Positions 1-6,061 of a stretch of DNA of 9,587 nucleotides are shown here, one piece after another. The stretch is from CAZNMF01 sp035547155 (GTDB lineage: Bacteria; Acidobacteriota; Vicinamibacteria; Vicinamibacterales; SCN-69-37), in NCBI GenBank assembly GCA_035547155.1, contig DASZVJ010000120.1, positions 1 through 9,587 on the forward strand, written 5' to 3'. The notes under the pieces were generated by a model that was not told the DNA's origin, did no database searches, and saw nothing but the letters and a program-made list of their open reading frames with translations. How positions within the stretch are numbered: position 1 is the first letter of the stretch; each line of letters begins with the position of its first letter. The translations under genes were made by a program, and so were the position numbers.

Positions 1-580
1 CATCGCGCAGGCCGGGCACGCCGAAGCGGTGCATCTCGATCGCCTGCCGTTCCTTGCCGAGGCCGATGACGGCCATCTTCGCGAGGCCGCTCTCGTAGCG
101 GCCGTGAAAATCCGTGTGCGGCTTGATGCGGTTGATCAACAGGATGCCGTCGGCGCCGTGCGCGTGGCGATCCATGAAGAGCTGGTGCGGCAGGTCGCCG
201 CGATCGAGCGCGACGACGTCCATCGACGAGCGCACGTCGCAGCCGAGCGCCTCCGGCGACACGCCGTAGTCGGCCAGCAACTGCGCCTGGCCGTCCGCCG
301 TGGCGCCGCCGTGGCTGCCCATGGCTGGCACGACGAACGGCCGGAGCCCCGCTTCGGCGAGGGACGACACGGCCGCGCGCACGATCGCGCCGATGTTCGC
401 GATGCCGCGGCTGCCGACCGCGACGGCAATCGAGCCGCCGGCGGGGAAGATCGATCGATGCGCCTGCAATTGCCGCCGCACGACGTCGACGACGTCGTCG
501 ATCCGCGGTCGAGGGAATCGGACGCGTGCACGGGTGAGCTGCAGGTCGATGGCCTGACGCATCGATTGAGGATCGTACAT
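1..580 (-). CDS. LarA-domain protein (nickel-dependent lactate racemase-like), N-terminal part, truncated by window edge
   Basis: The minus-strand reading frame opens at an ATG at 580 and stays open to the edge, giving 193 residues. Full-length relatives are a little over 400, so roughly the C-terminal half is missing. Visible motifs are GSRGI (56-60), PAMGSHGGAT (85-94), NRIKPHTDF (150-158), ESGLAKM (163-169) and GLGK (173-176). These are typical of the DUF2088/LarA N-terminal domain family. The family includes LarA, which racemises lactate with a covalently bound nickel-pincer nucleotide; many homologues act on other 2-hydroxyacids or have no known substrate. By spacing, R58, H90, H155, K168 and H184 match the LarA set R75, H108, H174, K184 and H200. 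A second ATG at 562 (residue 7) is possible; neither start has a clear Shine-Dalgarno sequence. It is transcribed divergently from the phosphatase gene, with 53 bp between them. Substrate cannot be told. Confidence 0.85.
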   Translation of the reverse strand, partial: MYDPQSMRQAIDLQLTRARVRFPRPRIDDVVDVVRRQLQAHRSIFPAGGSIAVAVGSRGIANIGAIVRAAVSSLAEAGLRPFVVPAMGSHGGATADGQAQLLADYGVSPEALGCDVRSSMDVVALDRGDLPHQLFMDRHAHGADGILLINRIKPHTDFHGRYESGLAKMAVIGLGKERQAIEMHRFGVPGLRD

Positions 581-633
581 CGAACGCCGCGACGCGCGCT
601 GCAGAGGGCAGACACTTCGGGCATACTCACCGC
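581..633. promoter_or_regulatory. Short divergent intergenic region with a candidate -10 (CATACT) for the phosphatase gene
   Basis: These 53 bp separate two divergent start codons and must hold both promoters or parts of them. On the plus strand CATACT (622-627) matches four of six bases of the sigma-70 -10 consensus, including the A at position 2 and the T at position 6. Transcription from it would begin at about 634, the A of the ATG, so the message could be leaderless. This fits the absence of a Shine-Dalgarno sequence. No convincing -35 is seen, and no -10 is seen for the minus-strand gene. Confidence 0.3.
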
Positions 634-1770
634 ATGCCTCGTCGCGCGGGCAGGCCGCGGCGCACGTCCGAGCTGCTCGACGTCTACACGAAGGACGTCA
701 CTGGCCGCGATTTCACGCGTTTGTTCACGCGCGATGCGCAGGACGCATATCGGGCGCTCGCCGGAAGCGTGGCCGATGGCGAGCGGCGCGGGCCGTGGCC
801 GTCGCGGATCATTCGTGAGATTCGCGCGTTCCTCATCGCGTTCGGCCTGAAGCTGTCGCCGGCGCGCCGCGCGCTGTTCGGCCTCGCGATCGTCTTCGCG
901 CTCCTCGGATTCGTGCGCTACAACGGCGGCATCCCGCTCGCGGAGTCGGGGAAGGTCCACGTCGAGATTCAAGGCGCGTGGTTCATGCTCGGGTCGATCG
1001 GTCTGTTGGGCCTGCTCGTCGTGCTCGAGGTCGCCGATCGGCTGTCGCTCAAGAACGATCTCGAGATCGCACGCGGCATTCAGCTCGCGATGCTGCCGTC
1101 CGACACGATCGCGCTGCCGGGCGTCGACGTGCACGGCCTGTCGAAGCCGGCGAACACCGTCGGCGGAGACTTCTACGACATCCGCCCGCTGGCGAACGGG
1201 CGCGTGCTCGTCGCGGTCGGCGACGTGGCCGGCAAGGGCAGCCCGGCGGCGCTGCTGATGGCGCTGTTTCTTGCGATGGAGCGCGTGCTGCTCGACGAGT
1301 TGACCGATCTCGTGCCGCTGACGACGCGGCTCAACGGACAGATCGTCCGTCAAGCGCCGGGCACGCGCTTCATCACGCTGTTCGCTGGCGCTTACGATCC
1401 GGCGACCGGTGCGTTCGAGTACGTCAACGCCGGCCATCCACCGGCGCTCGTGCGGCGGCTTGACGGCACGTGGGAGCGGTTGCAGGATGGCGGCGTCGCG
1501 CTCGGCCTGTTCGAAGGCGCGGAGTATCGTCTGGGGCGGACGACGCTCGCGTCCGGCGATTTCGTCGCCATCTACAGCGACGGCATCACCGAGGCCGAGC
1601 ATCCGGCGAGCGGCTATTTCGACGAAGCGGGGTTGCAGCGATCGCTCACCGCGGCGCACGCGTTGCCGGCCGCCGACATCTGCCGATCGGTCTTCGAGGA
1701 TGTCAAAGCGCACACCGACGAAGGCAAGCTTGCCGACGATCTGACGATCCTCGTGTTGAGACGGCCGTAG
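634..1770 (+). CDS. Membrane-anchored SpoIIE/RsbU-type PP2C serine phosphatase
   Basis: This 378-residue protein has a basic, soluble N-terminus (1-75), two hydrophobic segments (about 80-94 and 115-131), a short coiled linker, and a C-terminal PP2C-type phosphatase domain (about 145-377). The metal-binding acidic motifs of the SpoIIE class are present: GGDFYD (177-182), GDVAGKG with D197, SDGITEA with D316, and DDLTILVLRR with D368/D369. The ExARxIQxAMLP-like segment preceding the domain is also typical. Such enzymes dephosphorylate phosphoserine on anti-anti-sigma (STAS) proteins in partner-switching pathways. No STAS protein or anti-sigma kinase lies in this window, so its partner is unknown. 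The segment between the two hydrophobic stretches (about 20 residues) is too short for a sensor domain. No Shine-Dalgarno sequence precedes the ATG. Downstream is a 137-bp gap, so it appears monocistronic. Domain call is secure; target is unknown. Confidence 0.93.
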   Translation: MPRRAGRPRRTSELLDVYTKDVTGRDFTRLFTRDAQDAYRALAGSVADGERRGPWPSRIIREIRAFLIAFGLKLSPARRALFGLAIVFALLGFVRYNGGIPLAESGKVHVEIQGAWFMLGSIGLLGLLVVLEVADRLSLKNDLEIARGIQLAMLPSDTIALPGVDVHGLSKPANTVGGDFYDIRPLANGRVLVAVGDVAGKGSPAALLMALFLAMERVLLDELTDLVPLTTRLNGQIVRQAPGTRFITLFAGAYDPATGAFEYVNAGHPPALVRRLDGTWERLQDGGVALGLFEGAEYRLGRTTLASGDFVAIYSDGITEAEHPASGYFDEAGLQRSLTAAHALPAADICRSVFEDVKAHTDEGKLADDLTILVLRRP

Positions 1771-1797
1771 AGGGGGTTCTCCGTTCTTCGTTCGTAT

Positions 1798-1833
1798 TTC
1801 AAAGTTCGAAGTTCAAAGTTCGAAGTTCGAACG
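1798..1833 (+). repeat. TTCRAAG heptamer array, left copy of an inverted pair
   Basis: Five head-to-tail 7-bp units are visible: TTCAAAG (1798), TTCGAAG (1805), TTCAAAG (1812), TTCGAAG (1819) and TTCGAAC (1826). The array is AT-rich compared with its surroundings. The reverse complement of the array at 3052-3086 matches it over 37 bp with three differences, so the two form an inverted repeat about 1.2 kb apart around the first redoxin gene. TTCGAA is itself a palindrome. Similar arrays are, as I recall, scattered between genes in Acidobacteriota. Function is unknown. Confidence 0.85.
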
Positions 1834-1856
1834 TCCCCACCTTCCAGACAGGTGTC

Positions 1857-1886
1857 GTGACATCGCCATCGCAGCGGTGGTAACCT
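1857..1886 (+). promoter_or_regulatory. Candidate promoter for the redoxin lipoprotein gene
   Basis: GTGACA (1857-1862) matches five of six -35 bases. TAACCT (1881-1886) keeps the A and final T of a -10 but matches only three of six. The spacer is 18 bp. A start near 1893 would leave a leader of about 15 nt before the ATG at 1908, which has no Shine-Dalgarno sequence. The -35 overlaps a small inverted repeat, TGTC-GT-GACA (1853-1862). Confidence 0.3.
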
Positions 1887-1907
1887 CCGGCTGTTCACCG
1901 AATTTCG

Positions 1908-3044
1908 ATGCGACTCGTCATCTGCACCTTGTTGGCTGTGTCTCTGGCCGCCTGCGGCCGCGGCACGTCTGCGTCCCTGCCGATCGGATCGGTCGCGCCG
2001 GACTTCTCGTTGCCCGGCATCGATGGGCGGACGCACACGTTGACGGAGTTCGCGGCCAGTCCCGTGCTCGCCGTCGTGTTCACGTGCAACAGTTGTCCGG
2101 CGGCGCAGCGTGCCGAGGCGAAGCTCGATGCGCTCGTCGCGCGCTATCGCGATCGCGGGCTCGCGCTCGTGGCCATCAATCCGAATGCCGCGAGCGCCAT
2201 GCGCTTCGAAGACCTCGCGCAGACGGACGTCGGGGAGTCGATCGACGACATGAAGACGCGCGCCGAGTTCGCGCATCTCAGCTACCCCTATCTCTCCGAC
2301 GGCGAGTCGCAGGCCGTGACCAAGCAGTACCGCGTCGTCGCGACGCCGCAGATCTTCGTCTTCGATCGCGACAGACATCTCCAATATCAGGGGCGCATCG
2401 ACGATGCCCCGGCGGACGGCCGCGCGGGATCGAACGACGCGGACGCGGCGATCGACGCGCTGCTCGCCGGTCGCGCGGTCGCCAAGGCCGTGACGCCGGC
2501 CAGCGGCTGTCCGCCGATCTGGCGTGAGGACACGCCGAAAGCCGACGCCGAGCGCAAGGCGATCGCGGCCGAACCGGTCAGCGTGCAGGCCGCCGACACC
2601 GCGGCGCTGTCGGCGTTGCGGAAGAACGGCACCGGCAAGCTGTTGCTCGTGAACTTCTGGGCGACGTGGTGCGGGCCGTGCGTGACGGAGTTTCCTGAGC
2701 TCGAGGCGACGTATCGGATGTATCACGCGCGCGGGCTCGAGTTCGTCGCCGTCTCGAGCAACGACCCCGAAGAACGGCCTGGCGTGATCGAGTTCCTCCA
2801 GAAGCAGCACGCGTCGCACCGTAACCTGCAGTTCGGCACGCCGGACGTGTACGCCCTGCAAGCCGCGTTCGATCCGGCGATGCCCTCGTCGGTGCCGTTC
2901 ACGGTGCTATTGGCGCCGAACGGCGACGTGCTCTATCAAGAGCTCGGCGTGTCGGACATTCCGAAATTGCGGCGGGCCATTCTCGCCAATCTTCCCGACG
3001 ATCGCGCATCCAGCGGTCAGCGGGCGTACTGGGCACGCAACTAG
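1908..3044 (+). CDS. Tandem-domain redoxin/thioredoxin lipoprotein with intact CxxC motifs
   Basis: The protein has 378 residues. The N-terminus is a lipoprotein signal with a lipobox LAAC, making Cys16 the likely lipidated residue, so it should sit on a periplasm-facing membrane. Domain 1 (about 24-195) is the AhpC/TSA-type redoxin often written CNHCP; here it reads TCNSCP with C60 and C63, followed by the family segments AINPN, YPYLSDGE and VATP (cis-proline P147). Domain 2 (about 225-365) is a TlpA/ResA-like thioredoxin with WCGPC at 254-258 and a probable cis-proline at P330. Two redox-active sites in one chain suggest thiol-disulfide exchange or electron relay in the envelope; the substrate is not evident. 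C201 in GCPPIW corresponds to the GCxxKW motif of the family. It is followed after 67 bp by a degenerate paralogue that aligns from the redoxin domain to the C-terminal AYW. The ATG at 1908 is the only in-frame start near the signal peptide. Confidence 0.9.
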   Translation: MRLVICTLLAVSLAACGRGTSASLPIGSVAPDFSLPGIDGRTHTLTEFAASPVLAVVFTCNSCPAAQRAEAKLDALVARYRDRGLALVAINPNAASAMRFEDLAQTDVGESIDDMKTRAEFAHLSYPYLSDGESQAVTKQYRVVATPQIFVFDRDRHLQYQGRIDDAPADGRAGSNDADAAIDALLAGRAVAKAVTPASGCPPIWREDTPKADAERKAIAAEPVSVQAADTAALSALRKNGTGKLLLVNFWATWCGPCVTEFPELEATYRMYHARGLEFVAVSSNDPEERPGVIEFLQKQHASHRNLQFGTPDVYALQAAFDPAMPSSVPFTVLLAPNGDVLYQELGVSDIPKLRRAILANLPDDRASSGQRAYWARN

Positions 3045-3051
3045 AAGCGCA

Positions 3052-3086
3052 TTCCAACTTCGAACTTTGAACTTCGAACTTCGAAA
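3052..3086 (-). repeat. TTCRAAG heptamer array, right copy of an inverted pair
   Basis: On the plus strand five 7-bp units are read: TTCCAAC (3052), TTCGAAC (3059), TTTGAAC (3066), TTCGAAC (3073) and TTCGAAA (3080). The reverse complement repeats the order of units seen at 1798-1833. It starts 7 bp after the stop of the first redoxin gene and ends 25 bp before the start of the second, so a read-through transcript could pair the two arrays. Confidence 0.85.
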
Positions 3087-3102
3087 TGGGGTTACGGCAA
3101 AC

Positions 3103-3106
3103 GAGG
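3103..3106 (+). promoter_or_regulatory. Shine-Dalgarno GAGG that fixes the start of the second redoxin gene
   Basis: GAGG lies 5 nt before the ATG at 3112. This supports that start over an in-frame ATG at 3067, which lies inside the heptamer array and would place 15 extra residues ahead of the signal peptide. Confidence 0.6.
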
Positions 3107-3111
3107 CATCC

Positions 3112-4377
3112 ATGAGCGCATCACGTTCGTTCCGTTCGTCGCGTCATCGCATCGTGTTCAAATCCGCGCTCGGCGCGATGGCCGTTGCACTGATGGCCGC
3201 CTGGCCTGCGGCGCAAGGGCAAGGTCAGGCCCCGCAACAAGCTGTACCCAGCCGCGGCATTCAGGCCGACGAGCATCCTGTGCTGCCGATCGGATCGCCG
3301 TTACCGGAGTTCACGCTGCCGGGCATCGACGGCAAGATGCACAAGAGCAGCGAGTTCCTCGGCACGAAGCTGCTCGCGATCGTCTTCGAGAGCAACCATT
3401 GCCCCGTCTCGCAGCTCTACGAGGGCCGCATCGAGAAGCTCTACGCGGACTACAAGAGCAAGGGCGTGACGCTCGTCGCGATCAACCCGAACAACGCGAA
3501 GGCCGTGCGCCTCGACGAGCTCGGCTACACGGACGTCACCGACTCGCTGCCGGAGATGAAGATCCGCGCGGCGTTCCGCGGCATCGACTGGCCGTATCTG
3601 TACGACGGCGAGACGCAGGCCCTGTCGATGAAGTTCGGCGCCGTGGCGACGCCGCACATCTTCATCTTCGATCAGGCTCACAAGCTCCAGTATCAGGGCC
3701 ACATCGACGACAACCAGCGTGAAGAGCTCGTCAAGTCGCAGGACGCGCGCAACGCGCTCGACGCGCTGCTCGCCGGCAAGCCCGTGCCCGTCGCGAACAC
3801 GCGCGCGTTCGGCTGCACGACGAAATGGATGTACAAGGCGCAGGACGTCGATCGCGAATGGGCGCGCATCCAGGCCGAGCCCGTGACCGTCGATCCCGCC
3901 GATGCCGACGCGCTCAAGGCGCTGCGCGCGAACGCGACCGACAAGGTCACGCTCGTCAGCTTCTGGAACACCGGCTCCAAGCTCTCGATGGATCAGTTCC
4001 TCGATCTCGAGACGACGTACCGGATGTACCGGCAGCGTGCGTTCAATCTCGTCACGGTGTCCACCGACGCGCCGTCGCAGAGCGCGGCCGTCCTGAGCTT
4101 CCTGAAGAAGCAGTACGCGTCGAGCGCGAACAAGCAGTTCGCCACGGCCGATCGCGCGGCCCTGCAAGCGGCATTCGGCGTGAAGTGGAACGCTGCGCTG
4201 CCGCTCACGCTCGTCATCGCGCCGGGCGGCGAGATCCTCTACCAGAAGGAAGGGAAGTTCGACATCCTCGACATCCGCCGCACGATCCTCACGGCGATGC
4301 CGGATACGCGCGGCTACATCGGCTCGCAGGCGTATTGGAAGGCCGCGGTCGCCGCGCACAAGACGGCCCACAAGTAG
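3112..4377 (+). CDS. Secreted tandem-domain redoxin paralogue with serine-substituted active sites
   Basis: The protein has 421 residues. The N-terminus is an arginine-rich stretch and a hydrophobic core (about 17-33), a Sec-type signal peptide without a lipobox. Domain 1 (about 55-225) is the CNHCP-type redoxin, but the first cysteine is serine: S94-N-H-C97-P. The remaining family motifs are clean: AINPN, YLYDGETQ, VATPHIFIFD, YQGHIDDN, and GCTTKW with C235. Domain 2 (about 265-400) aligns with the WCGPC thioredoxin domain of its upstream neighbour, FWNTGSKLSMDQF against FWATWCGPCVTEF. There both cysteines become serine (S289, S292) while the fold residues around them are kept. It probably arose by tandem duplication. 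With only C97 and C235 left it cannot act as an ordinary dithiol thioredoxin. It may be a peroxidase-like single-cysteine protein, a chaperone or a binding partner. The frame is intact, so it is not a simple pseudogene. It is likely co-transcribed with the upstream gene. Confidence 0.88.
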   Translation: MSASRSFRSSRHRIVFKSALGAMAVALMAAWPAAQGQGQAPQQAVPSRGIQADEHPVLPIGSPLPEFTLPGIDGKMHKSSEFLGTKLLAIVFESNHCPVSQLYEGRIEKLYADYKSKGVTLVAINPNNAKAVRLDELGYTDVTDSLPEMKIRAAFRGIDWPYLYDGETQALSMKFGAVATPHIFIFDQAHKLQYQGHIDDNQREELVKSQDARNALDALLAGKPVPVANTRAFGCTTKWMYKAQDVDREWARIQAEPVTVDPADADALKALRANATDKVTLVSFWNTGSKLSMDQFLDLETTYRMYRQRAFNLVTVSTDAPSQSAAVLSFLKKQYASSANKQFATADRAALQAAFGVKWNAALPLTLVIAPGGEILYQKEGKFDILDIRRTILTAMPDTRGYIGSQAYWKAAVAAHKTAHK

Positions 4378-4387
4378 CTCGTTCTCC

Positions 4388-4406
4388 GACGCGGCTCGCT
4401 CGCGTC
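4388..4406. promoter_or_regulatory. Dyad GACGCG / CGCGTC (possible activator half of an upstream site)
   Basis: Perfect 6-bp arms at 4388-4393 and 4401-4406 are separated by 7 bp. The centre (4397) is 32 bp, about three helical turns, from the centre of the large palindrome at 4416-4442. In GC-rich DNA a 6-bp dyad can occur by chance, so this is tentative on its own. Confidence 0.25.
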
Positions 4407-4415
4407 CGGCGCTCG

Positions 4416-4442
4416 CACCCTGTGCCGTTCCGGCACAGGGTG
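4416..4442. promoter_or_regulatory. Perfect 12-bp-arm palindrome (candidate enhancer site or hairpin terminator)
   Basis: The arms CACCCTGTGCCG (4416-4427) and CGGCACAGGGTG (4431-4442) are exact reverse complements around a TTC centre. With a G-T wobble and one more pair the stem reaches 14 pairs. It lies 38 bp after the stop of the second redoxin gene and 58 bp before the sigma-54 element. There is no T-tract after it, so a classical intrinsic terminator is not supported on either strand. As DNA it is centred about 98 bp upstream of the predicted sigma-54 start, a normal position for a bacterial enhancer-binding-protein site. Both roles remain possible. Confidence 0.6.
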
Positions 4443-4458
4443 TGACGCGGCTTCACAC
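4440..4458. promoter_or_regulatory. Dyad GTGTGA / TCACAC
   Basis: Perfect 6-bp arms (4440-4445 and 4453-4458) flank a 7-bp spacer, the same geometry as the dyad at 4388-4406. It overlaps the end of the large palindrome by 3 bp. The arms resemble common dimeric regulator half-sites, but no specific regulator can be named. Confidence 0.3.
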
Positions 4459-4495
4459 GTCTCAGAGAGTGAAGTCGTTATCGCTCAACAACTTG

Positions 4496-4501
4496 TACAA
4501 T
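4496..4501 (+). promoter_or_regulatory. Candidate sigma-70 -10 element TACAAT
   Basis: TACAAT matches five of six -10 bases, but no -35 is visible at 16-18 bp. It would start transcription near 4508, upstream of both possible starts (4517 and 4529) of the Omp85 gene. It could give basal expression alongside the sigma-54 element that it abuts. Confidence 0.35.
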
Positions 4502-4516
4502 GGCCCGGCCGTTGCT
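4501..4516 (+). promoter_or_regulatory. Sigma-54 (RpoN) -24/-12 promoter of the Omp85/NtrYX-like operon
   Basis: TGGCCCG (4501-4507), four bases, then TTGCT (4512-4516) matches the TGGCACG-N4-TTGCW consensus at 11 of 12 defined positions. The only mismatch is C for A. The invariant GG and GC are exactly 10 bp apart. It is the only such match I found in the intergenic regions, and it sits directly ahead of an operon whose last gene is a sigma-54 activator. Counting GC as -13/-12, transcription would begin near 4527. That lies downstream of the ATG at 4517 but just before the ATG at 4529, so this promoter would favour 4529 with almost no leader. Confidence 0.6.
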
Positions 4517-6061
4517 ATGAGCGAGCGCATGACCCGACTCGTGCTGCTGCTCGCTCTCTTCTTCTGCGCGCCGATCTCCGCAGCCGCGCAGGACGCTCCG
4601 CTCCATGACGGCGACGTCATCGCCGCGACCGAGATCTCAGGCCTCGCGCGCGATCGCCTGAGTCCCGCGCTCGTCGAGGACATCGACGCGCTCGCCGGCG
4701 CGCCGCTGTCTTCCGATCGTCTGCATGCGCTCGCCGCGCGCATCGAAGCCGAACATCCCGACATGGTCGCCGCCGTGCGCGATGTCGTGCTGGCCGACGG
4801 CCGCGTCCGCGTCGTCTTCCTCGTCGCCGCGATTGGCGACGATGAGGAATTGCAGGCGAACATCAACGCGCGCTATGTCATCGACCGAGTGCAGGTCGTC
4901 GGCATCGACGAGACGCGGATCAGCCAGCCGTTGCGTGACGCGTTGCAGGCGATCGTCGGCACGCGCTTCGACAACGACGAAGCCGATCGCCTGGCCGATC
5001 GGCTGAGGGCCGAGTGGCCCGACTACGACGTCAGCCGCCGCGTGTCACGGAGCGACGAGTCCGGGCACATCCGCGTGGACTTCGTGCTGACGCGCGCCGA
5101 GCGCGGCCGCTGGCTGCATTTCGCCCCCTCGCGATCGAAGGTCGTGTACCACGCGCATCAGGGCTGGAGCGGCGTGTTGGACATCCCGATGGGATCGGAC
5201 AACGCGAGAGCCACGGTCGGTCTCGTCGGCTCGGACAACGACGATCTGGTCGAGGAGTACAGCGGCTACTCGTTCCGATTCGAGAACCGCGAGGTCGGGA
5301 CGAAGCGGCTCGGCATCAGCTTCGACGTCTCGCGCTACACGCAGACGTGGCGAAACGAAACGCAGATCGCCGCCGCGTCCTTCCCGGACGCGGCTGGCCT
5401 CTACGGCACGCGCGTGACAGCCACGCCGACGATCTCGTTCGCCGTCGACCGTGCGTTTCACGTCACCGGCGGCATCGTCGCCACGCAGCTCTCGCCGCTC
5501 ACGCAGGTGTCGTTGACGGGGCAGGTCCCGATCGACGCGGCCGAGCGCGTGAACACGGGGCTGTTCATCGCCGCGTTCCAGAAGCGCTGGCGCACCGATC
5601 GCCACGGATCGCATCGCCTCGAAGCGGCCTACGAGTGGCATCGCGCGTCCGCGTCGCTGTCGAGCGATCTCGACTACACGCGCCAGGAGGGCCGAGCGGA
5701 ATATCGCTTCGATCGACGGGCGAACACGGTCATCGCGTCGCTGCGGCTCGGCCGCATTACGGGTGATGCGCCGCTCTACGAGCGCTTCACGATTGGCGAC
5801 TCGTCGACGCTGCGCGGATGGAACAAGTACGAGATTGTCCCGCTCGGCGCGAGCCGGCTGGCATACGAGTCGGTCGAGTACCGGTATCACGACTTCGCGT
5901 ACTTCCTGGACCTCGGCACGATCTGGTCGCCGGGGGACGAACGCCGCATTCGCGTGTCGACGGGCGTCGGGTTCCACGGCGACAATTCGTTTGTCACCAT
6001 CGGCGTGCCGATCGACGCGGACACGGTCTCGGCGACGTTCATCGCGGGAGTGCGGTTTTGA
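4517..6061 (+). CDS. Omp85/TamA-like outer-membrane beta-barrel protein with two POTRA-like domains
   Basis: From the ATG at 4517 the protein has 514 residues. It begins with a signal peptide (hydrophobic core about 9-24, AAAQ at its end). Two alpha/beta segments follow that read as POTRA domains (about 36-107 and 120-195), the second starting with YVIDRVQVVGI. The remainder (about 200-514) alternates like a beta-barrel and carries the Omp85 hallmark LRGW (432-435) in IGDSSTLRGWNKYE, then YESVEYRYHDFAYFLDLGTIW. It ends in phenylalanine, as outer-membrane beta-signals do. Family members insert or export proteins at the outer membrane (BamA, TamA) or form two-partner secretion pores. Two POTRAs and this length fit a TamA/FhaC-scale member rather than BamA, which has five. 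The ATG at 4529 still gives a good signal peptide and is preferred if the sigma-54 promoter is used. An ATG at 4442 overlaps the palindrome and is rejected. The stop overlaps the next gene's start. Confidence 0.88.
   Translation: MSERMTRLVLLLALFFCAPISAAAQDAPLHDGDVIAATEISGLARDRLSPALVEDIDALAGAPLSSDRLHALAARIEAEHPDMVAAVRDVVLADGRVRVVFLVAAIGDDEELQANINARYVIDRVQVVGIDETRISQPLRDALQAIVGTRFDNDEADRLADRLRAEWPDYDVSRRVSRSDESGHIRVDFVLTRAERGRWLHFAPSRSKVVYHAHQGWSGVLDIPMGSDNARATVGLVGSDNDDLVEEYSGYSFRFENREVGTKRLGISFDVSRYTQTWRNETQIAAASFPDAAGLYGTRVTATPTISFAVDRAFHVTGGIVATQLSPLTQVSLTGQVPIDAAERVNTGLFIAAFQKRWRTDRHGSHRLEAAYEWHRASASLSSDLDYTRQEGRAEYRFDRRANTVIASLRLGRITGDAPLYERFTIGDSSTLRGWNKYEIVPLGASRLAYESVEYRYHDFAYFLDLGTIWSPGDERRIRVSTGVGFHGDNSFVTIGVPIDADTVSATFIAGVRF
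6047..6050 (+). promoter_or_regulatory. Shine-Dalgarno GGAG that supports a TTG start at 6058
   Basis: GGAG (in CGGGAG) lies 7 nt before TTG 6058-6060. This is the strongest ribosome-binding site in the operon and decides for the TTG over GTG codons at 6082 and 6085 and over an ATG far upstream at 5818. Confidence 0.6.

Noticed and set aside
136..1713. A 525-codon open frame on the minus strand opposite the phosphatase
   Set aside because: Its translation is arginine-rich and low in recognisable motifs, while the plus strand encodes a complete PP2C domain. It is a by-product of high GC at third codon positions and joins the LarA frame region out of frame.
1838..1854. Hairpin CACCT / AGGTG between the phosphatase and redoxin genes as a terminator
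   Set aside because: Only a 5-bp stem with a 7-nt loop and no T-tract; not distinguishable from chance.
1798..3086. CRISPR array or insertion sequence based on the short repeats
   Set aside because: The repeats are contiguous 7-bp units without spacers, and no transposase, terminal inverted repeats of usual type or target-site duplication is seen. The gene between them is an ordinary redoxin.
3301..4371. A 356-codon minus-strand frame opposite the second redoxin gene
   Set aside because: Composition is Arg/Asp/Glu-rich with no domain. The plus-strand frame has clear redoxin motifs and a Shine-Dalgarno sequence.
4416..4442. Calling the palindrome an intrinsic terminator outright
   Set aside because: The stem is strong but no run of T follows it on either strand. 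It is listed as a candidate regulatory palindrome instead.
5818..6057. Upstream ATG giving the small exported protein an extra 80 residues
   Set aside because: It would overlap the coding end of the Omp85 gene and bury the signal peptide internally. TTG 6058 has a good GGAG 7 nt upstream.
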